Shown here in pieces: positions 6,781 through 14,611 of a stretch of DNA of 64,000 bases. The notes beneath the pieces were generated by a model that was not told the origin of the DNA, made no database searches, and saw nothing but the letters and a program-made list of their open reading frames with translations. The DNA lies in contig OY970377.1 of assembly GCA_963718775.1 (NCBI GenBank), positions 2,294,001 through 2,358,000 on the forward strand, written 5' to 3'. Source of the stretch: VRUE01 sp963718775 (lineage in GTDB: Bacteria > Actinomycetota > Thermoleophilia > Solirubrobacterales > 70-9). Every line of letters begins with the position of its first letter. The stretch's first letter is position 1. Position numbers and translations under genes: made by a program.

Positions 6781-9078
6781 ATGACCGAGTCGACCAGGGG
6801 CGGAAGCTGGCCCGAGAAACGAGTCAACGAGTTCCTCGACCAGATCTCGTCGGGCGGCGAGGACTACCGCCGCCTGGTCGAGCGCCTGCCGGCGATCGTC
6901 TATGCGTCTGAGCTTGGTGAGGCCGGGCGTTGGCGCTACGTCAGCCCCCAGGTCGAGGAGATCCTTGGCTACACGCCGGAGGAGTGGCTGGCGGACCCGG
7001 AGCTTTGGGCCAAGCTGCTGCACCCCGAGGATCGTGAGCGGGCGCTCTCACAGGAGACGCGTAAGACGATCGGCAACCGTAACCCGCCGCCGGTCGACTA
7101 CCGGATGATCACTCGCGACGGCCGCACCGTCTGGATCCTCGACGAGGCGGTGCTCGAGCCCGACGAAGCCGGCACCCCCGTCTGGCATGGCGTCCTCTAC
7201 GACATCACCGAGCGCAAGAGCGCCGAGCAGGAGCTGCAGCGGGCTGCCGCCCAGCAGGCGGCTGTCGCCCGTCTCGGCGGGCGGGCGCTGAAGGACGGCG
7301 ACCCGGACCTGCTGATGGGCGAGGCGACCTCGCTGATGACCGAGATCGAGGGGGTGGGGGCGGCCTGCATCTGGGAGATCGGCCGCGACGGACGCCGTCT
7401 TGGCTTGCGTGCGGGGCTCGAGGGCCGGGTCGTCGGCGCGGCGCGCGCCTCGGCGGCGCGCGACTCCCATGCCGGGGCCGCGCTCGATTCGAGGTTGCAC
7501 GTGATCGTCGACGACTGGACCACCGAGCGGCGCTTCTCGATGCCGCCGGCGCTGCGGGTATTGGGTGTGCGCAGCAGTCTCGCCGTGCTGATCGACGGCA
7601 AAGAGCAGCCCTTCGGCGTGCTCGACGTCCACTCGACCGAGCCCAACCGCTTCACCCCACAGGACGTGCACTTCGTGCAGGCCTCGGCCAACGTCCTCGC
7701 CGATGCGATCGAGCGCCACGCCGCCGATCAGGCATTGCGCCACCGCGTCCTCCACGACCCGCTCACCGGCCTGCCCAACCGGCTCAGCTTCGTCGACTCG
7801 CTCGGCGATGCGCTCAAACGCAGCACGGTCTCCGGCTCGCCGGTCGGGATCCTCTTTCTCGACCTCGACAACTTCAAGCTGATCAACGACAGCATGGGCC
7901 ACCACGCCGGCGACGAGCTGCTGTGCGCCGTCGCGCCCCGGCTGCGCGCCCATCTGCGCCCCGGCGACATCGTCGCCCGCTTCGGGGGCGACGAGTTCGG
8001 CATCCTCGTCGACCGCCTCGCCGACGAGGACGAGGCGGTGGCGATCGCCGATCGCATCGCCGCCGCCTTCGCGGAGCCTTACGCGATGGGCGGCGTCGAG
8101 CACTTCGTCAGCGCCAGCGTCGGCATCGCCGTGGCAAGGCCGTCGACCCGCGAGCCGATCGAGGCCGATCTCTTGATCCGCGACGCCGACGCGGCGATGT
8201 ACAGGGCGAAGGAACGCGGCCGCGCCCGCTGCGAGCTCTTCGACGCGGAGATGCGGGCTGGGGCTTTGCGCCGGCTAGAGGTGGAGCGTGAGCTGCGCCA
8301 CGCGCTCGAGCGCGATGAGCTGGAGCTCCACTACCAGCCGCTGATCGCTCTGCGCAGCGGCGAGATCACCGGCCTCGAGGCGCTGGTGCGCTGGCGCCAT
8401 CCCGAGCGCGGCCTCCTCGATCCCGGCGAGTTCGTGTCCGTCGCCGAGGACAGTGGCCTGATCGAGCCGATCGGGCGCTGGGTGCAGGAAAGCGCCTGTC
8501 GTCAGGTGCTCGAGTGGCACGAGCTGCGGCCCGACCAGCGGCCCTTCGACGTCTCGGTCAACCTCTCCGCGCGCCAGGTGACGCACCGCGATCTCGCCGG
8601 CTCGATCGCCGGGATCCTCGAGAGCACCGGGCTCGACCCCGTTCATCTGCGACTGGAGATCACCGAGAGCGTCCTGGTCGAGGAGTCGGCAACCGCGACC
8701 GGCACTCTGGAAGCGCTCAGCGACATCGGCGTCGGCCTCGTCCTCGACGATTTCGGCACCGGCTATTCCTCACTCGCCTACCTCAACCGCTACCCCTTCG
8801 ACGGCCTCAAGATCGATCGCTCGTTCGTCGACGCGCTCGGCGTCGAACAGGAGCGCACCGCGATCGTCGAGGCGATCATCGGCATGGCTCGCGCCCTCTC
8901 TCTCGACGTCATCGCCGAGGGGGTCGAGAACGAGGCTCAGATCTCAGAGCTGAGCCGGCTCGGCTGTGACTACGCCCAGGGACACCTCTTCTCGAGGGCG
9001 CTGCCGGCGGAGAAGATCTCCGCGATGCTGGTCGACGGGGTGCCGTTTTATTCGGCGGAGATCTCGCCCGGCAGGTAG
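6781..9078 (+). CDS. PAS-GAF-GGDEF-EAL cyclic-di-GMP signalling protein
   Basis: 765 aa from ATG 6781 (a TTG at 6730 is also in frame). Order: PAS domain (about residues 28-150, with YRRLVERLPAIVYASE and YVSPQVEEILGYTPEEW), GAF-like sensor (about 160-315), GGDEF domain with an intact RFGGDEF at about 400-406 (diguanylate cyclase), and EAL domain with EALVRW near 534, ESVLVEES and DDFGTGYSSL (phosphodiesterase). Both catalytic signatures look intact, so synthesis, hydrolysis or a switch between them is possible. There is no membrane segment, so it senses a cytoplasmic signal. Its last 31 bases overlap the 3' end of the convergent gene. Confidence 0.92.
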   Translation: MTESTRGGSWPEKRVNEFLDQISSGGEDYRRLVERLPAIVYASELGEAGRWRYVSPQVEEILGYTPEEWLADPELWAKLLHPEDRERALSQETRKTIGNRNPPPVDYRMITRDGRTVWILDEAVLEPDEAGTPVWHGVLYDITERKSAEQELQRAAAQQAAVARLGGRALKDGDPDLLMGEATSLMTEIEGVGAACIWEIGRDGRRLGLRAGLEGRVVGAARASAARDSHAGAALDSRLHVIVDDWTTERRFSMPPALRVLGVRSSLAVLIDGKEQPFGVLDVHSTEPNRFTPQDVHFVQASANVLADAIERHAADQALRHRVLHDPLTGLPNRLSFVDSLGDALKRSTVSGSPVGILFLDLDNFKLINDSMGHHAGDELLCAVAPRLRAHLRPGDIVARFGGDEFGILVDRLADEDEAVAIADRIAAAFAEPYAMGGVEHFVSASVGIAVARPSTREPIEADLLIRDADAAMYRAKERGRARCELFDAEMRAGALRRLEVERELRHALERDELELHYQPLIALRSGEITGLEALVRWRHPERGLLDPGEFVSVAEDSGLIEPIGRWVQESACRQVLEWHELRPDQRPFDVSVNLSARQVTHRDLAGSIAGILESTGLDPVHLRLEITESVLVEESATATGTLEALSDIGVGLVLDDFGTGYSSLAYLNRYPFDGLKIDRSFVDALGVEQERTAIVEAIIGMARALSLDVIAEGVENEAQISELSRLGCDYAQGHLFSRALPAEKISAMLVDGVPFYSAEISPGR

Positions 9079-10073
9079 GCGTTGCTGAGCACTTCTTCCG
9101 GTGCGGGCAGCGAGGAGATCAGTTCGTTGTCACGCATCCAGCCGCTGAACTCACGCCACTGGTTGGGGGCCATGTAGCCGTAGGGGCGATTGCCGCCCGA
9201 GGTCGGCGCCAACAATGGCAGCGTTACCGCCAGCTCTGCTTTGGTCAGCTTCGGATCGAGGTCTGGGTTCGCCTCCAGCAGCGCCTTTGCCGCTGCTTTG
9301 GGATTGCTCGCGGCCGCGGCCGTGCCCCGCGCCAGGGCGGCGATGAAGAGGCGGATCGCCTTTGGATCCTCTTCCAGCTGCTTGCCTCGCGCGACCAGGA
9401 CCAGCTCGTCGTAGGTCGGGACGCCGAGCTTGTCGACCGGCGTGACGACCGGGTCGGAGCCGCGCAGGCGCAGGTCGACCCCCTCGACGTTGCTGAAGCC
9501 GCCCAGCATTGCGTCGGCACGGCCGCCGAGCAGCGCCGGCAGCAGGCCAAAGCCGACGTTGACCGTCTTGACGTCGGATGGCTTCAGCTTGGCGCGGGCG
9601 AGGATCGTCTTCAGGTAGGCGTCCTGGTAGGGGATGCCGGCCGTGGCGATCGTCTTCCCCCGCAGGCCCGCCACGCCCCCGATCCCGGACTTCTTCAGCC
9701 AGATCATCGAAGTGAGCGGCCGGTTGACCATCGCGGCGACGGCCTTGACGTCGAGGCCCTGCTCGTGGGCCAGCATCACCTCGGGCTCATAGGAGATCGC
9801 CAGGTCGCTGCGTCCCGCGGCGAGGAGCTTCAGCGGCGCCGCCGGATCGGAGGGAGTCTGGATGTCGACGTCGAGGCCGGCTTCCTCGAAGTAGCCGAGC
9901 TTCTCCGCCATGTAGATGCCGGCGTGATCGGGGTTGGGGTAGAAGTCGAGGACGAGGCTGAGCGGTTCCTTTTCGCCGGCCACGTCCTCGCTCTTCTCGC
10001 CGCAGGCGGCGAGCCCAACCGCCAGCGCGAGCAGGGCGACGGCGAGCATCGCCGGGATGGAGACTCGCTTCAT
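9048..10073 (-). CDS. ABC transporter substrate-binding lipoprotein, ThiY/NMT1-like
   Basis: 341 aa. The signal peptide ends in the lipobox LAAC (about residues 21-24), so this is a membrane-anchored binding protein. The segment DFYPNPDHAGIYMAEKLGYF followed by EEAGLDVDI is typical of NMT1/THI5-like proteins such as ThiY, which bind a pyrimidine precursor of thiamine (FAMP/HMP). Sulfonate (SsuA) or nitrate binding proteins share the fold and remain possible. It is first-class partner of the permease and ATPase genes upstream on this strand, ordered ATPase-permease-binding protein. Confidence 0.8.
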   Translation of the reverse strand: MKRVSIPAMLAVALLALAVGLAACGEKSEDVAGEKEPLSLVLDFYPNPDHAGIYMAEKLGYFEEAGLDVDIQTPSDPAAPLKLLAAGRSDLAISYEPEVMLAHEQGLDVKAVAAMVNRPLTSMIWLKKSGIGGVAGLRGKTIATAGIPYQDAYLKTILARAKLKPSDVKTVNVGFGLLPALLGGRADAMLGGFSNVEGVDLRLRGSDPVVTPVDKLGVPTYDELVLVARGKQLEEDPKAIRLFIAALARGTAAAASNPKAAAKALLEANPDLDPKLTKAELAVTLPLLAPTSGGNRPYGYMAPNQWREFSGWMRDNELISSLPAPEEVLSNAYLPGEISAE

Positions 10074-10083
10074 CCCCTGCTTT

Positions 10084-10836
10084 CTATCGCCAAGTGACGA
10101 TGCGACGCTCTGCGAGGGCGAGAATCGCGAAGAGGACGATCGCCATCGCCGAGAGCACGGCGACTGCGGCGAAGGCCCGGGCGGTCTCGAGCTGGTTCAT
10201 GTCGCGGAAGATCAGCGCCCCCAGGCCCGAGTCCGGGGCGGCCAGCTCGCCGAAGACCGCGCCGATAACAGCCACGGCGACGGCGACCTTGGCGCCGCTG
10301 AAGAAGTAGGGCAGGGCCGAGGGGGCCTCTACCCGACGCAGGATCTGGCCGCGTGAGGCATCGAGCGTACGCATCATCTTGGTCGCTTCGGGATCGACCG
10401 AGCGCAGGCCGTCGAGCGTGTTGATGGTGATCGGGAAGAAGCAGATCAGAGCGATGATCGCCAACGTGGGCCCGATTCCGAAGCCGAACCAGACGACCAG
10501 GATCGGGGCGATGACGACGATCGGGATCGTCTGGGAAGCGATGATGAGCGGCTGGAAGGCGAGGCGCAGGGTTTCGGAGAGATGCATGGCGACGGCGAAG
10601 GCGACGCCGGCGAGCAGCGCGCAAGCGAAGCCAAGCAGCACCTCCCGCAGGGTCACCCAGGCGTTTTCGGCGAGCAGCGAGCGGCTCTGCCAGAGCGCTT
10701 CGGCGATTTCGGCGGGGGAGGGGACGAGAAAGTCTTCGAGGCTGAGCAGATCGGCGAGCGCGCCGCTGCTTGCGGCAATCTGCCAAGCGCCGATCAGAGC
10801 AGCGATCAGCAGGGTGGGGAGGAGCCAGCGCCTCAT
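10084..10836 (-). CDS. ABC transporter permease, ThiX/SsuC-like
   Basis: 250 aa from ATG 10836, which overlaps the TGA of the ATPase gene (ATGA). It has about six transmembrane segments, starting with LLPTLLIAALIGAWQIAAS. The cytoplasmic coupling loop near the middle reads KMMRTLDASRGQILRRVEAP, the EAA-type loop that contacts the ATPase. It forms the membrane channel of the importer with the neighbouring binding protein (10 bases downstream). The substrate is inferred from the binding protein: a thiamine pyrimidine precursor, or possibly a sulfonate. Confidence 0.82.
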   Translation of the reverse strand: MRRWLLPTLLIAALIGAWQIAASSGALADLLSLEDFLVPSPAEIAEALWQSRSLLAENAWVTLREVLLGFACALLAGVAFAVAMHLSETLRLAFQPLIIASQTIPIVVIAPILVVWFGFGIGPTLAIIALICFFPITINTLDGLRSVDPEATKMMRTLDASRGQILRRVEAPSALPYFFSGAKVAVAVAVIGAVFGELAAPDSGLGALIFRDMNQLETARAFAAVAVLSAMAIVLFAILALAERRIVTWR

Positions 10837-11654
10837 CGTGTCCCCTCGCGAAGGGCTCGCATCGCCCGCTCGCGCGCGGCGACGAACTCGGGGTGGGTGA
10901 CCGCCTCGTCGCGGTCGGCGCTGCGCGGCGACGGCGCGCTGAGCTCGTCGACGACGTGTGCCGGCCGCGCCGAGAGCACGGCGACGCGGTCGCATAGGTA
11001 GAGCGCCTCCTCGACGTCGTGGGTGACGAGGATGACGGTGCGCGGATCGGCCGCTAGAGCCCCCGCCAGCCACTCCTGCATCTCGGCGCGGGTGATCGCG
11101 TCGAGCGAGGCGAAGGGCTCGTCGAGCGCCAGCACGGGCTTGCCGGCGATCAGGGTGCGCAGGAAGGCGACCCGTTGCCGCATGCCACCCGAAAGCTCGG
11201 CCGGGGCGGACCGCTCGAAGCCGGCGAGGCCGAAGCGCTCGAACAGCAGCCCAGCCTCGCGCCGTGCCTCGGCGCGGCGGACGCCGCGGTTGCGCGGCCC
11301 CAGCGCCGCGTTGTCGAGCGCCGAGAGCCAGGGCAGCAGCATGTCGCGCTGGGGCATGAAGGCGCAGCTGGCGAGTCGCCCCCGGGCATCGACGGCGCCA
11401 CCGACTTCGACCTCTCCTCGTCCCGGCTCCTGCAGGCCGGCGATCAGCTCGAGCAGAGTCGACTTGCCGCAGCCCGAGGGCCCGACCAGGCCGAGGACGC
11501 CGTGCGCGGGCACGTCCAGGTCAAGCCGCTCGATCGTGCGCAGCTCGGCGTAGGAATGAGCCAGGCCGCGGACCGAGACCGCGGCGCTCGCCTTGCCCTC
11601 GGCGGCAGGCGATGCGGCCCCGGCAGCGAATTCTCTGGCTTCCGTGGTGGGCAT
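10833..11654 (-). CDS. ABC transporter ATPase, ThiZ/SsuB-like
   Basis: 273 aa from ATG 11654 (the frame is open to 11714). Walker A is GPSGCGKST, the signature is LSGGMRQR, Walker B is VLALDEPFASLD and the switch histidine is in THDVEEA, so all ATPase motifs are intact. It energises the importer encoded just downstream, and the coupled ATGA overlap with the permease shows an operon. No TPP riboswitch is visible in the short upstream region shared with the divergent exporter gene. Confidence 0.85.
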   Translation of the reverse strand: MPTTEAREFAAGAASPAAEGKASAAVSVRGLAHSYAELRTIERLDLDVPAHGVLGLVGPSGCGKSTLLELIAGLQEPGRGEVEVGGAVDARGRLASCAFMPQRDMLLPWLSALDNAALGPRNRGVRRAEARREAGLLFERFGLAGFERSAPAELSGGMRQRVAFLRTLIAGKPVLALDEPFASLDAITRAEMQEWLAGALAADPRTVILVTHDVEEALYLCDRVAVLSARPAHVVDELSAPSPRSADRDEAVTHPEFVAARERAMRALREGTR

Positions 11655-11679
11655 ATTGGTATCCTGGCGCACTCCGCGC

Positions 11680-11700
11680 TCCTGACCAAAAAGGTCAGGA
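11680..11700. promoter_or_regulatory. inverted repeat between divergent ABC and TauE genes
   Basis: TCCTGACC and GGTCAGGA form a perfect 8-bp inverted repeat around AAAAA. It lies in the 76-base gap between the divergent ATPase (start 11654) and TauE (start 11731) genes. It could be an operator for both promoters; the nearby Rrf2 regulator is the obvious candidate protein, but this is inference. Confidence 0.45.
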
Positions 11701-11730
11701 AAGTCGATAACCAACCTGCGCGGAACTCAT

Positions 11731-12663
11731 ATGGACCCGGCAATCATCGTCTTTGGACTAGGTATTGGCGTGCTCGTTGGCATGACGGGCATGGGCGGCG
11801 GATCGCTGATGACGCCGCTGCTCATCCTGATCTTCGGCATCCAGCCGACGACCGCGATCGGCACCGACATCTTCTACTCGGCGGTGACCAAGACCGTCGG
11901 CGGATGGCGCCATTTCCGCATGAAGACGGTGAACATGGAGCTGGTCAAGTGGCTTTCCTTCGGCAGCGTTCCCGCCGCCGTGCTGGGGGTCGTGTTCGTG
12001 TCGCTGCTTCAAGACCGCATCGGCGAAGACCGGCTCGACTCACTCGTCTACGCGGTGCTCGGCGGCACCCTGCTGATGGTCGGGATCATCACCCTGACCC
12101 GGGCTCTGATCCTCCGCAACCTGGTCGAGGAGCGCGATCGCTTTGACGTTGAGCGGCGCCACAAGGTCGCCGCGGTGCTGATCGGCGCCACCACCGGCTT
12201 CGTGATCGGGATCACCTCGGCCGGCTCGGGCACGGTGATCGCGATCCTCTTGATCGCGGTCTACCGGCTGGCGCCGAAGAAGGTCGTCGGCACTGACGTC
12301 TTTCACGCTGCCATCCTGCTCTGGGCCGCCGGCATCGCCCACTGGATCGGCGGCAACGTCGACTTCGTCCTCGCCGCCAACATCCTGCTCGGCTCGGTGC
12401 CCGGCGTCGTCATCGGCGCCGCGCTTTCCGACAGGGCGCCACAGGGCTTCATCCGTACTGCGCTTGGCGTCGTCCTCGTCGGCTCCGGCATCGTCACGAT
12501 CCAGAAGGGCGACCCGACGGTATGGCCGATCGCCGCCGCAGTGGCGGCAATCGGCCTCGGCGCCATCCTCGCCGCCCCTCGTTGGCTTCACAGACGCCGC
12601 CTGCGCGAAGCGGCGCAAGCCGCCGACCGTTCGGCAGAGCTGGCGCCGGACGTAATCGGCTGA
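11731..12663 (+). CDS. TauE/SafE family anion exporter
   Basis: 310 aa membrane protein with about eight hydrophobic segments. The two family hallmarks are present: GVLVGMTGMGGGSLMTPLL in the first helix pair, and the second-half repeat GATTGFVIGITSAGSGTVI. TauE/SafE proteins export sulfite, sulfoacetate or other organic anions, or move sulfur compounds across the cytoplasmic membrane. The Rrf2 gene follows 18 bases later in the same direction, so the pair is probably one operon. Combined with the divergent ABC importer, this suggests sulfur or thiamine-precursor metabolism. Confidence 0.85.
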   Translation: MDPAIIVFGLGIGVLVGMTGMGGGSLMTPLLILIFGIQPTTAIGTDIFYSAVTKTVGGWRHFRMKTVNMELVKWLSFGSVPAAVLGVVFVSLLQDRIGEDRLDSLVYAVLGGTLLMVGIITLTRALILRNLVEERDRFDVERRHKVAAVLIGATTGFVIGITSAGSGTVIAILLIAVYRLAPKKVVGTDVFHAAILLWAAGIAHWIGGNVDFVLAANILLGSVPGVVIGAALSDRAPQGFIRTALGVVLVGSGIVTIQKGDPTVWPIAAAVAAIGLGAILAAPRWLHRRRLREAAQAADRSAELAPDVIG

Positions 12664-12681
12664 CTGATTAACTAGCTGCCT

Positions 12682-13137
12682 ATGCGTGTCTCCGCGAAGG
12701 CCGACTATGCCGTCCGCGCCGCAGCCGAGTTGGCCGCGGCCGACGAGGGGCCCGTCAAGGGCGAGAAGCTCGCCGATGCCCAGGACATCCCGCTGCAGTT
12801 CCTCGAGCACATCCTGCTCGAGCTGAAGCACGTCGGCATCGTCCGCGCCCGCCGCGGCGCCAAGGGCGGCTACTGGCTCGCCAAGCCCGCCGAGGAGGTG
12901 ACGATCGCCGACATCGTCCGCGCCGTCGAGGGCCCGATCGCCCACGTGCAGTCGGCTCCACCGGAGTCGATCGAGTACCGGGGAAACTCCGAGCACCTGC
13001 AGGAGGTCTGGATCGCCGTTCGCGCCAGCCTGCGAACGGTGCTCGAGCACGTCACCCTCGCCGACCTGGTCAGCGGTCAGCTGCCGACCGAGGTCAAAGA
13101 CCTCGCCGCGTCTCCCGACGCCTGGGTCGCCCGCTAA
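12682..13137 (+). CDS. Rrf2-family transcriptional regulator without Fe-S cysteines
   Basis: 151 aa. The N-terminal winged helix is typical (KADYAVRAAAELAAAD, then IPLQFLEHILLELKHVGIVRARRGAKGGYWLA), with the wing motif RGAKGGY. There is no cysteine at all, so it cannot bind the Fe-S cluster of IscR/NsrR. It resembles the CymR-type branch that acts through cysteine metabolism enzymes or small molecules. It likely controls the upstream exporter gene and perhaps the ABC operon through the inverted repeat at 11680-11700. Confidence 0.82.
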   Translation: MRVSAKADYAVRAAAELAAADEGPVKGEKLADAQDIPLQFLEHILLELKHVGIVRARRGAKGGYWLAKPAEEVTIADIVRAVEGPIAHVQSAPPESIEYRGNSEHLQEVWIAVRASLRTVLEHVTLADLVSGQLPTEVKDLAASPDAWVAR

Positions 13138-13219
13138 CGCAAATAGCTCGGCCTCTCAGTGGGGATAGGGCCACAGCCGCCCCAGCCGAGGCCGGGACGG
13201 CCGCTTCAGGATTACGTTG

Positions 13220-13840
13220 TCAGGTCTTGACGTAGACCGGAGATAAGGCCCCCCAGAACAGGTCCGGGACTATTTCGCCGGGGCAGAAGTCGAGTGGGCT
13301 GGTGCTGGTGAGCCCGCTTCCGTCGCTTTTGATACCCCCGTTGCCGGTGTTGTCGTCCAGCAGAGAGGCGCCTACCACATGGAGTGTCGGTAAGCCCCCG
13401 TATTTGCATTCAAAGAAAATGTTGCATTTGAACGAGAGTTCCATGTTGTGGAACTGACCAATGGCTAAGTTGACTGCCGTCTTTAAGAATAACTCTGTGC
13501 CCAGCGAGGTGGTGGTCACCGTACAGACAACCGCCCCATTTGTGCACCCTTTCCAGGTCAGGCTGGTGACATGGCCAACCTGAGGCGCCGCTAACCCTAA
13601 GAGGGTGAGCGACAGTAACGATTCTTCACAGGTGATGGGCCCTTCTGGCGTTAAGAACACCACGCCTTTTGCCACCGCGTGAATGGTTTTGAACTGGTTT
13701 GCGGCGGCGCAGGTTAATGCTCCGCTTTCGTTAGATGAACATAGAGCTGTGTTCATAGCTGTAGCGGAGGAGGCGCCTAGGAGCGCCATCGCTGCTATTG
13801 CGGCGATGACGGTGAGGCCGAATACCTTGGTGAGTCGCAT
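13220..13840 (-). CDS. secreted Cys-rich hypothetical protein of low GC content
   Basis: 206 aa from ATG 13840, with AAGGAG seven bases upstream. A signal peptide (VFGLTVIAAIAAMALLGASSATA) is followed by an exported beta-rich domain with many cysteines: LCSSNESGALTC, ITCEES, WKGCTNGAVVC, KCNIFFECKYGG and DFCPGEI. These probably form disulfides outside the cell. Base composition and codon use (AAC, TCT, AAT, TTT) are clearly less GC-rich than the neighbours. Similar secreted proteins are frequent in Solirubrobacterales genomes, as I recall; no function is known. Confidence 0.7.
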   Translation of the reverse strand: MRLTKVFGLTVIAAIAAMALLGASSATAMNTALCSSNESGALTCAAANQFKTIHAVAKGVVFLTPEGPITCEESLLSLTLLGLAAPQVGHVTSLTWKGCTNGAVVCTVTTTSLGTELFLKTAVNLAIGQFHNMELSFKCNIFFECKYGGLPTLHVVGASLLDDNTGNGGIKSDGSGLTSTSPLDFCPGEIVPDLFWGALSPVYVKT

Positions 13841-13979
13841 GGCGATGCTCCTTTTCGGCGCGAAGGCGCCGAGTCTTGTGGACAAAACCGCTAAAGAATA
13901 TCTGTGTAAATGCCCACAAAGCATCCGTAGAAGACCGTGAGATCTTCCACGGATGCTGCCTAGTACGGCGCTCTACGGT

Positions 13980-14576
13980 TCAGGCGGAGAGGCGGAAGGG
14001 CGGGTAGTCGTCGGTGACGAGGACGAAGGCGTAGCCGACGACGCGGTTGTGCCAGCGGAGTACACCCTCGACGAAGCTGAAGATTCCGCGTGGGTAGCTG
14101 CCGGTGAAGAGGATCGCGAACCAGGCGCCGATCACGGCGAAGAAGACGCCGATATAGAGAAAGAAGAGCACGATGTAGTGGGGGATCGCGAGAAGCCACT
14201 TGACCAGCGGTAGGCCCCGCTCGAGGCGCTCGGCGTCTGGGTAGGCGAAGTCGAGGTGGACGGCCTGCCGCTCGTCGGTCGACGGGTATTCGTCATCCAT
14301 CAGGGCCATGTAGACGCCGACGCGGTTGGCAAAGCGCAGCAGTTCAAGGTTCCAGTCGTACCACCAGCGGGGGTACTTCTTGCGGAAGAGCAGCATCGCC
14401 ACGATCGGCAGGAAGATCAGGCTGCCGGCGGCAACCGCTCCGTACGCTCCGCCCGGCAGCAGGGCCGCGACGATCGCGATCGGGATCACGGTGAAGATGC
14501 GAAAGAAGGTCGTCAGCCGGTTGAGCTGGCGCTCGGGATAGTCGACAGAGAAGTTGACTGGGTATGAAGGTGGCAT
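13980..14576 (-). CDS. DUF4389 membrane protein
   Basis: 198 aa from ATG 14576, with GGGGAGAG just upstream. It begins PPSYPVNFSVDYPE, the usual opening of DUF4389 proteins. There are three or four hydrophobic segments (IFTVIPIAIVAALLPGG, GAVAAGSLIFLPIVAMLLF, IVLFFLYIGVFFAVIGAWF) with the conserved YPRWWYDWNLELLRF and YPRGIFSFVEGVLRW-type motifs between them. The function of the family is unknown. It lies 35 bases downstream of the VWA gene on the same strand and may share its transcript. Confidence 0.8.
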   Translation of the reverse strand: MPPSYPVNFSVDYPERQLNRLTTFFRIFTVIPIAIVAALLPGGAYGAVAAGSLIFLPIVAMLLFRKKYPRWWYDWNLELLRFANRVGVYMALMDDEYPSTDERQAVHLDFAYPDAERLERGLPLVKWLLAIPHYIVLFFLYIGVFFAVIGAWFAILFTGSYPRGIFSFVEGVLRWHNRVVGYAFVLVTDDYPPFRLSA

Positions 14577-14611
14577 TGCTCTCCCCGTTTCGCAGTTTGT
14601 GTAGATGGTTA

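Noticed and set aside
11655..11730. Possible TPP riboswitch in front of the ThiXYZ-like operon
   Set aside because: The CUGAGA and ACC..GAUCUGG thi-box motifs are absent and the gap is only 76 bases; only a simple inverted repeat is found.
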